Below, one piece after another: positions 42,212 through 52,208 of a stretch of 64,000 nucleotides of DNA. The translations under genes were made by a program, and so were the position numbers. This stretch comes from Nemertoderma westbladi (lineage: Eukaryota > Xenacoelomorpha > Nemertodermatida > Nemertodermatidae): assembly GCA_032718475.1 (NCBI GenBank), contig JAUCBJ010001140.1, positions 124,001 to 188,000 of the forward strand, given 5' to 3'. Every line of letters begins with the position of its first letter. Positions within the stretch are counted from its first letter, which is position 1. The notes under the pieces are model-generated. The model worked only from the letters and a program-made list of their open reading frames with translations, was not told the origin of the DNA and did not search any database.

Positions 42212-43752
42212 CAGTTTGTTGCTCATTGTTGCTCATTGCTGCTCGTTGTGCTATATTATTTCTCATTGTTGGTCATTGTTGGTAATTGTTGCTGGTTGTT
42301 GGTCATTGTTGCTTGTTGGTGCTCATTGTTGCTCGTTAGTTGTACTTTATTATTGCTCGTTGTACTCTATTATTGCTCGTTGTTGCTCATTATTACTCAT
42401 TGTTGCTCGTTGTTTCTCATTGTTGTACTTTATTATTGGTCATTGTCAGATTGTTGCTCATTGTTGCTCAATATTACTCATTGTTGCTTGGTCAGTCGTT
42501 GTTGCTCATTGTTTCTCGTTGTTGCTCATTGTTGCTCGTTGTTGTTCTTTATTATTGCTCATTGTTGCTCAGTGTTTCTCATTGTTGCTCGTTGTTGCTC
42601 AATGTTACTCGTTGTTATACTTTATTATTGCTCAATGTTACTCGTTGTTACTCATTGTCATTGTTGCTCATTGTTACTCGTTGTTCCTCATGTCCTAATT
42701 ATTGGTCGTTGTTTCTCGTTGTTGTACTTTATTATTGTTCATTGTTGTTCGTTGTTTCTCAATGTTGCTCGTTGTTGTACTTTATTATTGCTCGTTCAGT
42801 CGTTGTTCCTCATTGTTGCTCGCTGTTTCTCGTTGTTGCTCATTGTTGCTCGTTGTTGCTTATTATTACTCATTGTTACTCGTTGTTGCTCATTGCTGCT
42901 CGTTGTTGTACTTTATTATTGCTCGTTCAGTCGTTGTTCCTCATTGTTGCTCGCTGTTTCTCGTTGTTGCTCATTGTTGTACTTTATTATTGCTCATTGT
43001 TGCTCGGTGTTTCTCAATGTTACTCGTTGTTATACTTTATTATTGCTCAATGTTACTCGTTGTTACTCATTGTCATTGTTGCTCATTGTTACTCGTTGTT
43101 CCTCATGTCCTAATTATTGGTCGTTGTTTCTCGTTGTTGTACTTTATTATTGTTCATTGTTGCTAGTTGTTTCTCAATGTTGCTCGTTGTTGTACTTTAT
43201 TATTGCTCATTCAGTCGTTGTTCCTCATTGTTGCTCGCTGTTTCTCGTTGTTGCTCATTGTTGCTCGTTGTTGTTCATTATTACTCATTGTTACTCGTTG
43301 TTGCTCATTGTTGCTCGTTGTTGTACTTTATTATTGCTCATTCAGTCGTTGTTCCTCATTGTTGCTCGCTGTTTCTCGTTGTTGCTCATTGTTGTACTTT
43401 ATTATTGCTCATTGTTGCTCGGTGTTTCTCAATGTTACTCGTTGTTGCTCATTGTTGCTCGTTCAGTCGTTGTTCCTCATTATTGCTCATTGTTCTTCAT
43501 TGTGTCTCGCTGTTGCTCAATGTTACTGTAGTAGTCGTAGTTGCTCATTGTTACTTGTTGTTGCTCATTGTTGCTCATTCAGTCGTTGTTCCTCATTATT
43601 GCTCGTTGTTGTACTTTATTATTGCACAATGTTACTCTTTGTTGCTCATTGTTGCTCGTTGTTACTCGTTGTTGCTCATTGTTTTGTTACTCATTGTTCA
43701 TTTGTTGCTCGTTGTTGCTTATTGTTGGTCATTGTTGCTCGTGGTGCATTTT
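42212..43752 (+). repeat. 10-bp satellite TTGTTGCTCA/G with higher-order structure
   Basis: Units of about 10 bp (TTGTTGCTCA, TTGTTGCTCG and variants) run for about 1.54 kb. GTACTTTATTATTG interrupts them repeatedly. A marker segment with TCATGTCCTAATT occurs at about 42686 and 43101, so a segment of about 415 bp was duplicated. Because the repeat lacks stops and 10 is not a multiple of three, long LLLIVARCCS-type frames appear in all three frames; they are not genes. Confidence 0.95.
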
Positions 43753-44783
43753 TGCACCTATCCAATTAAGCTCAGAAGCTCCCTTATCTCTGCATCTTGC
43801 AATGTCCTGTCAAGGTTAGGCAGGTAGGAGGTAACTGGTCATAACTGTCATAAGCAGATAAGGGCAGAAGGAGGACGATGCTGGAGACGAGCTGACGAGG
43901 TTATAAGAGACATTATATAAGGATATTTACTTTAATTTATTTAATTTAATATATGAGAAATGAGGCCAGTATTGGTTGACAGAAGGAGATACGCAATGCG
44001 TATCCCATTGCGCCCCATAATAGCCTCTCGTCAACAAGTCAACCCCATCGACTAGCGGCACTGGCTGTTTCAGCTGACGGGGGTCTGTCGAAAAACGCGT
44101 CCCTGATTCAGTAAGGGCCCTCTTTTGAGGAGCAATATTATTATTGTCGCGGAACTGCTTCTACTCTCTGTGAGAAATGAGAAATATTTAATTTATTTAA
44201 GGAGTAGGCTATGCAGATTTTGGAATGAAATTGTATACCTAAATAAGAAACCCATGTCAAAAAGTTCTTATTTAAGGACTTTTAGTATTTATGTGTACAA
44301 TTTCGATGTCTTAAATAAGGTAAATTTAAAAAATCCCTCTTATTTAGGAACTGGTCGTATTTTTGATGCATTTTTAAAACGCTTGTAGAAAAAAAACCGG
44401 ACGGTGAAATGTTTTCTGGTTTTTTGCATTATGTTCAAGAAAGAACCAACTTTTATATTGTGAAATAAAATTATGCGGTATTTTTTACTGAAACAAGTTC
44501 TTGCATATTATGTCGAAAAAATATCCAAAAATGGCCCAAAAACCCCTAAATAAGAGCCATTTTCCTTATAAGAACCCACTTTTGGAGCTTATTTAAGGGT
44601 ATGTTCCCTACTGTCATGTAATTAATAATTATATAATACATTTTTAATAATAGTTTTTTTAGTTAATCTGTTAATTACAGGTATTTGTACTGAAGTTGAA
44701 GTATAGGCCTTACAGCCTTAAGTAATTTTTAATTAATCTATCATTTTTTAGTACCGGTACGATTTTTAGTAGGCCTAGGTTTT
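43753..44783. other. No gene seen
   Basis: GGATACGCA/TGCGTATC (about 43988-44006) is a short perfect palindrome. TTATTTAAGG words recur at about 44200-44600. No supported gene. Confidence 0.45.
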
Positions 44784-45000
44784 TTACGTCAAATTATTAT
44801 TAAGCAATTATATTATTACCGGCTCTTTCCGGTTTCAGGGGCACTGATTTTTTAACAACTGCAGTATTACTGTCAACTGTTATTTATTGTACCGGTTCAC
44901 CAGTATTGGTGTACAGGTGTATAAACACAACATTTTACGTCAAATTATTATTAAGCAATTATTTTATTACCGGCTCTTTCCGGTTTCAGGGGCACTGAAT
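44784..45000 (+). repeat. Two-copy direct repeat, about 150 bp step
   Basis: TTTTACGTCAAATTATTATT...CCGGTTTCAGGGGCACTGA occurs at about 44784-44850 and 44934-45000, nearly unchanged. Confidence 0.85.
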
Positions 45001-45017
45001 TTTTAATTTTTATTTTT

Positions 45018-45255
45018 TGATCGTTTATTGTTTTGGTTAGAAAACCCCGTCTCTGTAACCTGCTCCTTTCCCTCAATTGGTAAAGTGGCTGTGTATTGTC
45101 TTGGGGTTTGGTAAAGTGATCGTATATTGTTTTGGTTAGAAAAGCCCGCCTCTGCAGCCTGCTCCTTTCCCACAATTGGTAAAGTGGCCATTTATTGTTT
45201 TGGTTAGAATAGCTGAATAGCCTGCCTATATAATCTGGTCCTTTCCCTCAAAAAA
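45018..45255 (+). repeat. Three-copy repeat TTGTTTTGGTTAGAA...CTGCTCCTTTCCC
   Basis: Copies begin near 45026, 45128 and 45196, of unequal length, each ending in CTCCTTTCCC or GTCCTTTCCC. They explain the paired minus-strand frames here. Confidence 0.75.
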
Positions 45256-45857
45256 AAAGTGAAATTAATTTGCATGCACATAAAATTAATTTGAATTGTT
45301 TAATATTCGTACTGGTATTTCTATATTATACTCAGATTATGTTATGTTATTATCATTAGCACATTAGGCCTATGTATTATAAAAATATTGATTGAGAAAA
45401 CCATGTTTATCTAAAATCTTTATAATTTTTGGGAAAATTTTTCTCGTCTTTTTTCCCGCTATTTCCCCGAGGAGACCGGGAAATTTGAGAAAAATATCAG
45501 TCTTTTCATATATAGACAATGTTGAATGTTGAATGTAGAAATGAATATGAGAAAATTTTTCTAAGTGTTTTCCCATCAGACAAGTGTTTTAGACACATGC
45601 TGACATGCGTTTTTTGCGTTTCAGTGTCCCCCAAACCGGAAATTCCCATATTACCGCTACCGGTACTGTACCTACTGTATTACAGTGCATATTTTTTGGA
45701 ATTGTGGTATTTTGTACAATAATAAATCTACTTGCAGTTCTGCAGTTTGTGGCATTTATTATAGTTAATTACTGGTAGCAGTTTTAGTTAATTGTAATTA
45801 TATGCCATACTGCCATATTACAGTAGGCCTATTACAGTGTAATGTATGCTAATCAAG
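45256..45857. other. No gene seen
   Basis: AT-rich DNA with TAGGCCTA words and short unsupported frames. Confidence 0.45.
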
Positions 45858-45859
45858 TA

Positions 45860-46697
45860 GGGTAAGACGGGGTAAAATGGGACAAGGGGTAAAATGGGAC
45901 ATGTCGGGGTAAAATGGGACATGCATATTTTTGGCCAATTTTTTTTTTAAAGAACACTTTTGTTTTAGGTCTGTTTTAATATATTTTTAATTGAGAAACT
46001 AAATGTTACATTTTTATATAGGTAGCACATATGATGAGATCAAGATCACACGATGAAAGCAATTTGTTAAGCGCGTATACACTTTAAAGTTAGGACACTT
46101 CCTATCATTCATTTTCTTCGATATTATATGCATTAGAATCGCAATCATCGATTTAGTGGGTTGTGGGTGTAGAACAAGTCCAAATGTTCAAATTCCTGAT
46201 CGTTTTTGAGTTACACAGATTTGTAGTTTTACCTTGATAGATGTAGATAGGTGTAACTCAGTAAATAATGCCTAGATGATTTTTCTCTGTGATTGTTGAG
46301 TTTTATAGCTTTTATAGCTACTACTGCATTTAGTTATTAGGCCTAGCTCATACTGGTCTTAACTACTCATACTCATACTGCTATTTCAACTCATACTGTC
46401 ATAGGCCCTAATCTTAACTTGACTAACTAACACTAACAATGCCTCATGTCCCACTTTACCCCGGATGTCCCACTTTAGGGACTTTACAGCTTTACCCCAC
46501 TCGGGGTAAAGTGGGACACTGCAATTTTTTTAAAAATCAACCACCTGAACCAAAGGCTCAGGGGTTTATTTTGGTACATTCTGATAGCCCAGAGTTCAAA
46601 TGTACAGAATATGCTTTGATTATATCCATCCAGGAAAATCCCTCTTCTTTATAGAACCAAACATACCAAACTTGTCCCATTTTACCCCGTCTTACCC
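45860..46697. mobile_element. TA-flanked transposon, TIR GGGTAAGACGGGGTAAAATG
   Basis: The first 27 bp are perfectly inverted at 46671-46697, with TA outside both ends (45858-45859 and 46698-46699). GGGGTAAAATGGGACA is repeated at the left end. Related TTTACCCC and CACTTTA words cluster at 46445-46515. TA duplication fits a Tc1/mariner- or pogo-type mobiliser. No transposase frame is present (838 bp). Confidence 0.85.
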
Positions 46698-46736
46698 TAT
46701 TGTTATTATTACTACTGTTATGTCTGTATGTTAATA

Positions 46737-47150
46737 CAGTTAGGAACACTGGTCACTTTCTGGCTGAAGCTCAGCCAAAAATTGTCCACATATTTACAGC
46801 CAGAAAGTGTCCGTGCAGCCAATATTTGTCCTTCACAGGATGCGATTATCTTTCCGGACATATTTTGGCTGTAACTCCAATAGTACTCAAAGCAGAAGCT
46901 GGGCACATTTTTATTTTTAATATTATGATAGTTATCCCAACGATGAGATTCTAATTCTCAAATTAATTTACACAGAATTTTATGGCGGTTCTAATGGCAT
47001 AATTTTTAGAATGCCAATGTTAAAATTTCACTGCCGGTTTTCAAATGAAATTTAGCATTGTTTTCTATGGAGAAATTTCACTCTGAGAGCGTTTTCCGCG
47101 GACACATTCTGGCTGTAAATTGGACATATTGTGACCAGTGTTCCTGACTG
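46737..47150. mobile_element. TA-flanked MITE, TIR CAGTTAGGAACACTGGTCAC
   Basis: The 20-bp end is inverted at 47131-47150 with one difference (CAGTCAGG). TA lies outside both ends (46735-46736 and 47151-47152). TTTCTGGCTG/CAGCCAGAA words recur inside. Length 414 bp, non-coding. A partial second copy is at 48046-48160. Confidence 0.85.
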
Positions 47151-47174
47151 TAATAAATACAATTTCAAATAATT

Positions 47175-48058
47175 TGGTTTCTTAATAAGGGCATAGCCAT
47201 AGCATAGACTGATAGAGGAATCAACATACTTTGAAAAGGAGTGGTTTGCCATGGACATCAGGACATAGCAGCATAGCTGAATCAACAAACTTTTGAAAAA
47301 GGTAGGGCCTATAAGCAGATAAGTGGTTCGTCATGGGCATAGGGGAAGGGGTGAAAAAAAAAGTATAAGTGGTTCGCCACGCGCAGTCGGGGAGAAGTTC
47401 AAATCCTGAAATCTCAACGGAGTTGAAATTTTTAACTCTTTTTTTTTAATTCAACTTTTAAGTTGTAAATTCAACTTTAAAATGGCAGCTGAAAGACAGA
47501 AAGAGCCAGAAGGGCCCCCAAGACGTTACAGTTACATAAGCAGAGAAGGGGTGTTTTTATTGTTTTTATGGGTGTAACTCGAAACATCAACCCACATTAC
47601 CGACAGACCGATGGAATAAAAACTTTCACCGTCGGGATTACATTTTTTAAAAACATTTTAAGTAATTAGGCCCTACATATTTGCAAATTATCTGAGAAAT
47701 ACTACTACTGTGCTACAGGAATTTATTAGATGTAGGCCTATTACAGTATTAAATTACCGCTATAGGCCAGTCGGCCTATGTCTGTATGCCATAGGCATAG
47801 GCAATAGGGGGCCTAATTATTATACAATGGAATAGGCCTACCAGAATGTTGTAATGGATTCCAATTCCATATTTCAGTATTTCCAAACCTACTCAAAAAG
47901 TTAAATTAAAAAAAAACGTTGAATTTTAAACCCTTCTCCAAATGCCAAAAGTTGAATTTTAATAAAAAGTCAGAAAGTTGAATTTTAAAAAATAAAGTTG
48001 AAATTTCAACTCAGTTGAAAATAGAACTTCTCCCCGACTGACGCGGGCCCAGTGGGCA
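47175..48058 (-). repeat. Dispersed 200-bp repeat, copy 2, split by a MITE
   Basis: It is the inverse of 37441-37645. Its match is broken exactly at 47383/48041 by the element at 47384-48040, then continues for about 15 bp. Confidence 0.75.
47384..48040. mobile_element. MITE, TIR CAGTCGGGGAGAAGTTC, 5-bp duplication
   Basis: The 17-bp ends are perfect inverses. ACGCG lies outside both (47379-47383 and 48041-48045). Multiple AGTTGAA/TTCAACT words occur inside both ends. The uninterrupted relative at 37460-37480 supports the insertion point. The superfamily is not clear. No frame. Confidence 0.85.
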
Positions 48059-48160
48059 GTATTGATAAATTTCACTCGGAGTGAAAGCGTTTACAGATTA
48101 CAGCGGACACATTTTGGCTGTAAAATGGATAAATTGTGATCAGTCTGTCAGTGTTGTTCC
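48046..48160 (+). mobile_element. Fragment of the CAGTTAGGAACACTGG MITE family
   Basis: AAATTTCACTC...GCGGACACATTTTGGCTGTAAA...TGATCAGT matches the right end of 46737-47150 with substitutions and a worn terminus. Confidence 0.65.
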
Positions 48161-48470
48161 TGCTGTCGCTGTCCTGCCTGTCAGCCTGTATAGGCCTATA
48201 CAGCTATATGCTACATATCAGTAGGCCTACCGGTATTACCTGATTACAGTATTATCAGAATATATATTACTGTATTACTGCATTACTGTATTTATAATAT
48301 TATATATCTGTATATAGTATGGTACTGTACCGGTAGTACTACAGTAGGCTGGTAGGCCTACAGTCTGACAGTTATAAATACAGCCTAGGTATCATATAGC
48401 TTGCCGCTTACTGACTTACCGGTACAGGAGATTGACAGGAGCTGCAGAAGCAGGGTAAATCTTTTCGACC
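48161..48470. other. No gene seen
   Basis: TAGGCCTA and ACCGGTA words, TACTGTATTAC microsatellite-like sequence. Nothing coding. Confidence 0.45.
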
Positions 48471-48665
48471 TACGCGTAGGTAAGCGTAGTTCAGTAGTTC
48501 GCAACATTGGGTCATATATCACCAGTTTCAGAGTTTTAACATTAACTACGCGTAGGTGCTACGCGTAGATCCTACGCGACGTACGCTACGTATAACTACG
48601 CGTAGGTGCTATCGTATAACTATCGCTACGTATAACTACGCGTATAACTACGCGTAGGTGCTACC
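48471..48665. repeat. Cluster of CTACGCGTAG palindromes
   Basis: CTACGCGTAG or ACTACGCGTA occurs about seven times in under 200 bp, with intervening TATAACTA and GGTGCTA words. It looks like a degenerate palindromic short repeat. Confidence 0.8.
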
Positions 48666-48792
48666 CATAACTATGTCTATACGACGTTTATCATTAGTAG
48701 GGGGGGATTTTTTTGGGGAACCACTTCACCGGTAGACTGGTAGCTTATAACTGTAGAATATTTAAATAATCCAATGGAAACAAAGATACTTG

Positions 48793-49550
48793 AGTAATTA
48801 TACGCATGTGATCCAGTGCGATAGATTATCATGCAAATCGTGTCTTTATATACGCATGTAATCCAGTGCAATAGATTATCATGCAAATCTTGTCTTTATA
48901 TACGCATGTGATCCCGTGTAATAGATTATCATGCAAATCTTGTCTTTATATACGCATGTGATTCAGTGCAATAGATTATCATGCAAATCTTGTCTTTATA
49001 TACGCATATGATCCAGTGCAATAGATTATCATGGAAATCTTGTCTTTATATACGCATGTGATTCAGTGCAATAGATTATCATGCAAATCTTGTCTTTATA
49101 TACGCATGTGATCCCGTGCAATAGATTATCATGCAAATCTTGTCTCTATATACGCATGTGATCCCGTGCAATAGATTATCATGCAAATCTTGTCTTTATA
49201 TACGCATGTGATCCCGTGCAATATATTATCATGCACATCTTGTCTTTATATACACTTGTGATCCCGTGCAATAGATTATCATGCAAATCTTGTCTTTATA
49301 TACGCATGTGATCCAGTGCAATCGATTATCATGCAAATCTTGTCTTTATATACGCATGTGATCCCGTGCAATAGATTATAATGCACATCTTGTCTTTATA
49401 TACGCATGTGATCCAGTGCAATAGATTATCATGCAAATCTTGTCTTTATATACGCATGTGATCCCGTGCAATAGATTATCATGCAAATCTTGTCTTTATA
49501 TACGCATGTGATTCAGAGCATTGGATTATCATGCGAATCATATCAAATTT
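48793..49550 (+). repeat. 50-bp satellite with ATGCAAAT octamer, 15 units
   Basis: The unit runs ATGCAAATCT, TGTCTTTATA, TACGCATGTG, ATCCCGTGCA, ATAGATTATC with exactly 50-bp steps from 48831 to 49531. Eleven of 15 units keep the exact octamer ATGCAAAT; those at 49031, 49231, 49381 and 49531 carry a substitution. Confidence 0.95.
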
Positions 49551-50434
49551 TACACATTAAGTAATTCATTATGCATATGATTTATGTGTACCTCATTATA
49601 TTTTTACTTATTATACCTTGAAGGATCAACAAATTCTCAATGATACAAAACAACTTCTTCCACTGATTTAGATGGGCTACTTCGTTTATTAAAGAATAAC
49701 AAACTTTCAATACATTTCCTTTCAGGTTCACGATCCAAATATTTGTGTAGTCCTACTATCTATTGTTTTGTGTACCTGTATTAAAAATTAATTTGTACCG
49801 AACAACCTGTCAACGTTCACTAAATTGTCAATTTATCGTCTTGGTAGCCATACCATGGAATACATACGAATTTGTTCATAAAATAGTAGCATATATACAG
49901 TAGTATACTTAGATTCTAGTATTTCCTTTTTATTTCTAAAGACAGTAGGCCTATACCACGACCTATAATTCGGAAATTTGTATTTGTTTTTAATGAGCTC
50001 ATTGGCAATTGGTCGTATTGATTTTACAGTAGTAGGTTATTCTAAACTTGATAGGTCTATTGTTTTAAATGTTTTCTAATTACTTACAGATTGTAGGACT
50101 ATTGACGCAATTCCATTAAAGTCAGTCATTATAAACTCCTATGTGTAAATCCGAATTATCAACGTGCTTTTGGTAAAAAATAACACATCATTTCAACAAC
50201 GAAAATACATATTGTCTCTAAATAAAATACCTAAAGTAACCTTCGTATCTCTCGACCTTACTCACTACGTTCGATTAAGAATAAAGAGATCTCGGTACGA
50301 GTGGTAAATTAAGCATATTATATTATTTACGGGAGGCCTACAATAATAAATAGATTCAAATGAAAGTTATATCAGCAAAGAATACATTAATGTAGTTTTA
50401 TAGGCTTTACACATTACAATCAAAACATAAGAAA
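49551..50434. other. No gene seen; 3' flank of the minus-strand exon
   Basis: AT-rich DNA without supported frames. Confidence 0.5.
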
Positions 50435-50440
50435 TTTATT
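50435..50440 (-). promoter_or_regulatory. Poly(A) signal AATAAA
   Basis: The minus strand reads AATAAA about 86 bp beyond the stop codon at 50526, a good place for the cleavage signal of the terminal exon. Confidence 0.55.
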
Positions 50441-50525
50441 TTTAATCACGTATTATTTTTAAGTCTACAACCAAACATTAAAAAAGAAACTAGATAGGCC
50501 GGCCTAGTTTTTAAAATATGATTTT

Positions 50526-50717
50526 TTAACAAAGGGCTTCATCGTAGCAAGTGGCGTTACAAGAGGTGTCTGTAGGGGAACATGTGTCGCTCCCCGGTCC
50601 AGCACAAATGATGCCTTCTATTGATTCACATTCAGTATCAGGTAAAGTTGCCGCAATGTACTCAGGTAGACACAATGGCATTGATGTTGGGTATTCACAA
50701 TAGTCTATGTTCATAGT
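50526..50717 (-). CDS. Terminal exon of a cysteine-rich protein
   Basis: On the minus strand a TTAATATTTCAG acceptor is followed by an open frame of 63 codons ending in TAA. The peptide starts TMNIDYCEYPTSMPLCLPEY and contains eight cysteines (in DYC, PLC, TEC, IIC, DTC, TSC, ATC and ALC). This even number and spacing suggest disulphide bonds in a secreted or extracellular domain. The acceptor AG is at 50718-50719 and would join in phase 0. The frame continues upstream without a plausible exon start, so earlier exons must lie to the right, inside or beyond the satellite. The nearest good donor is the first satellite unit, at 50806, 89 bp away. I recognise no family. The alternative is a chance frame, but acceptor, stop and poly(A) signal agree. 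Confidence 0.5.
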   Translation of the reverse strand, partial: TMNIDYCEYPTSMPLCLPEYIAATLPDTECESIEGIICAGPGSDTCSPTDTSCNATCYDEALC

Positions 50718-50732
50718 CTGAAATATTAACAT
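50718..50732 (-). promoter_or_regulatory. 3' splice acceptor
   Basis: The minus strand reads TTAATATTTCAG directly before the cysteine-rich frame. The pyrimidine tract is short, but the CAG is typical. Confidence 0.5.
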
Positions 50733-51399
50733 TGTTATAGAATAACCACACAGAATAATCCTTTGCTAATACAACATGAAATGTGGGAATTTAAGAACAT
50801 ACTTACCGTGTTCTGTGCCTATTATTGAGAACATACTTACCGTGTTCTGCGCCTACTATTGGGAACATACTTACCGTGTTCTGTGCCTATTATTGAGAAT
50901 ATACTTACCGTGATCTGCTTCTATTATTGAGAACATACTTACCGTGTTCTGCGCCTATTATTGAGAACATACTTACCGTGTTCTGCGCCTATTATTGAGA
51001 ACATATTTACCGTTGTTCTAGACTACTATTGAGAACATACTTACCGTGTTCTGTGCCTATTATTGAGAACATACTTACCGTGTTCTGCGCCTACTATTGG
51101 GAACATACTTACCGTGTTCTGTGCCTATTATTGAGAATATACTTACCGTGATCTGCTTCTATTATTGAGAACATACTTACCGTGTTCTGCGCCTATTATT
51201 GAGGACATACTTACCGTGTTCTAAAATATTAATGAGAACATACTTACCGTGTTTTAAAATATTAATGAGAACATACTTACCGTGTTCTATGCCTATTATT
51301 GAAAACATACTTACCGTGATCTGCTTCTATTATTGAGAACATACTTACCGTGTTCTAGACTACTATTGAGAACATACTTACCGTGTTGTGTGCCTATTA

Positions 51400-52208
51400 T
51401 TGAGAACATACTTACCGTGTTCTGGCCTACTATTGAGAACATACTTACCGTGTTCTGTGCCTATTATTGAGAACATACTTAACGTGTTCTGCGCCTACTA
51501 TTGGGAACATACTTACCGTGTTCTGTGTCTATTATTGAAAACATACTTACCGTGTTCTAGACTACTATTGAGAACATACTTACCGTGTTGTGTGCCTATT
51601 ATTGAGAACATACTTACCGTGTTCTGTGCCTATTATTAAGAACATACTTACCGTGATCTGCTTCTATTATTGAGAACATACTTACCGTGTTCTGGCCTAC
51701 TATTGAGAACATACTTACCGTGTTCTGTGCCTATTATTGAGAACATACTTAACGTGTTCTGCGCCTACTATTGGGAACATACTTACCGTGTTCTGTGTCT
51801 ATTATTGAAAACATACTTACCGTGTTCTAGACTACTATTGAGAACATACTTACCGTGTTCTGCGGCTATTATTAAGAACATACTTACCGTGTTCTAGACT
51901 ACTATTGAGAACATACTTACCGTGTTGTGTGCCTATTATTGAGAACATACTTACCGTGTTCTGGCCTACTATTGAGAACATACTTACCGTGTTCTGTGCC
52001 TATTATTGAGAACATACTTAACGTGTTCTGCGCCTACTATTGGGAACATACTTACCGTGTTCTGTGTCTATTATTGAAAACATACTTACCGTGTTCTAGA
52101 TTATTATTGAGAACATACTTAGCGTGTTCTAGACTACTATTGGGAACATACTTACCGTGTTCTGTGTCTATTATTGAAAACATACTTACCGTGTTCTATA
52201 CTACTATT
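51400..52208. repeat. Higher-order repeat, about 270 bp, three copies
   Basis: The same order of unit variants (GGCCTA, TGTGCC, TGCGCC, TGTGTC, AGACTA types) starts at about 51400, 51670 and 51939, eight units per copy. Confidence 0.8.

Noticed and set aside
42173-43827. Long hydrophobic frames (up to 452 codons) that look like membrane proteins
   Set aside because: They are the translation of a 10-bp satellite; all three frames give the same repeating peptide and there is no codon bias.
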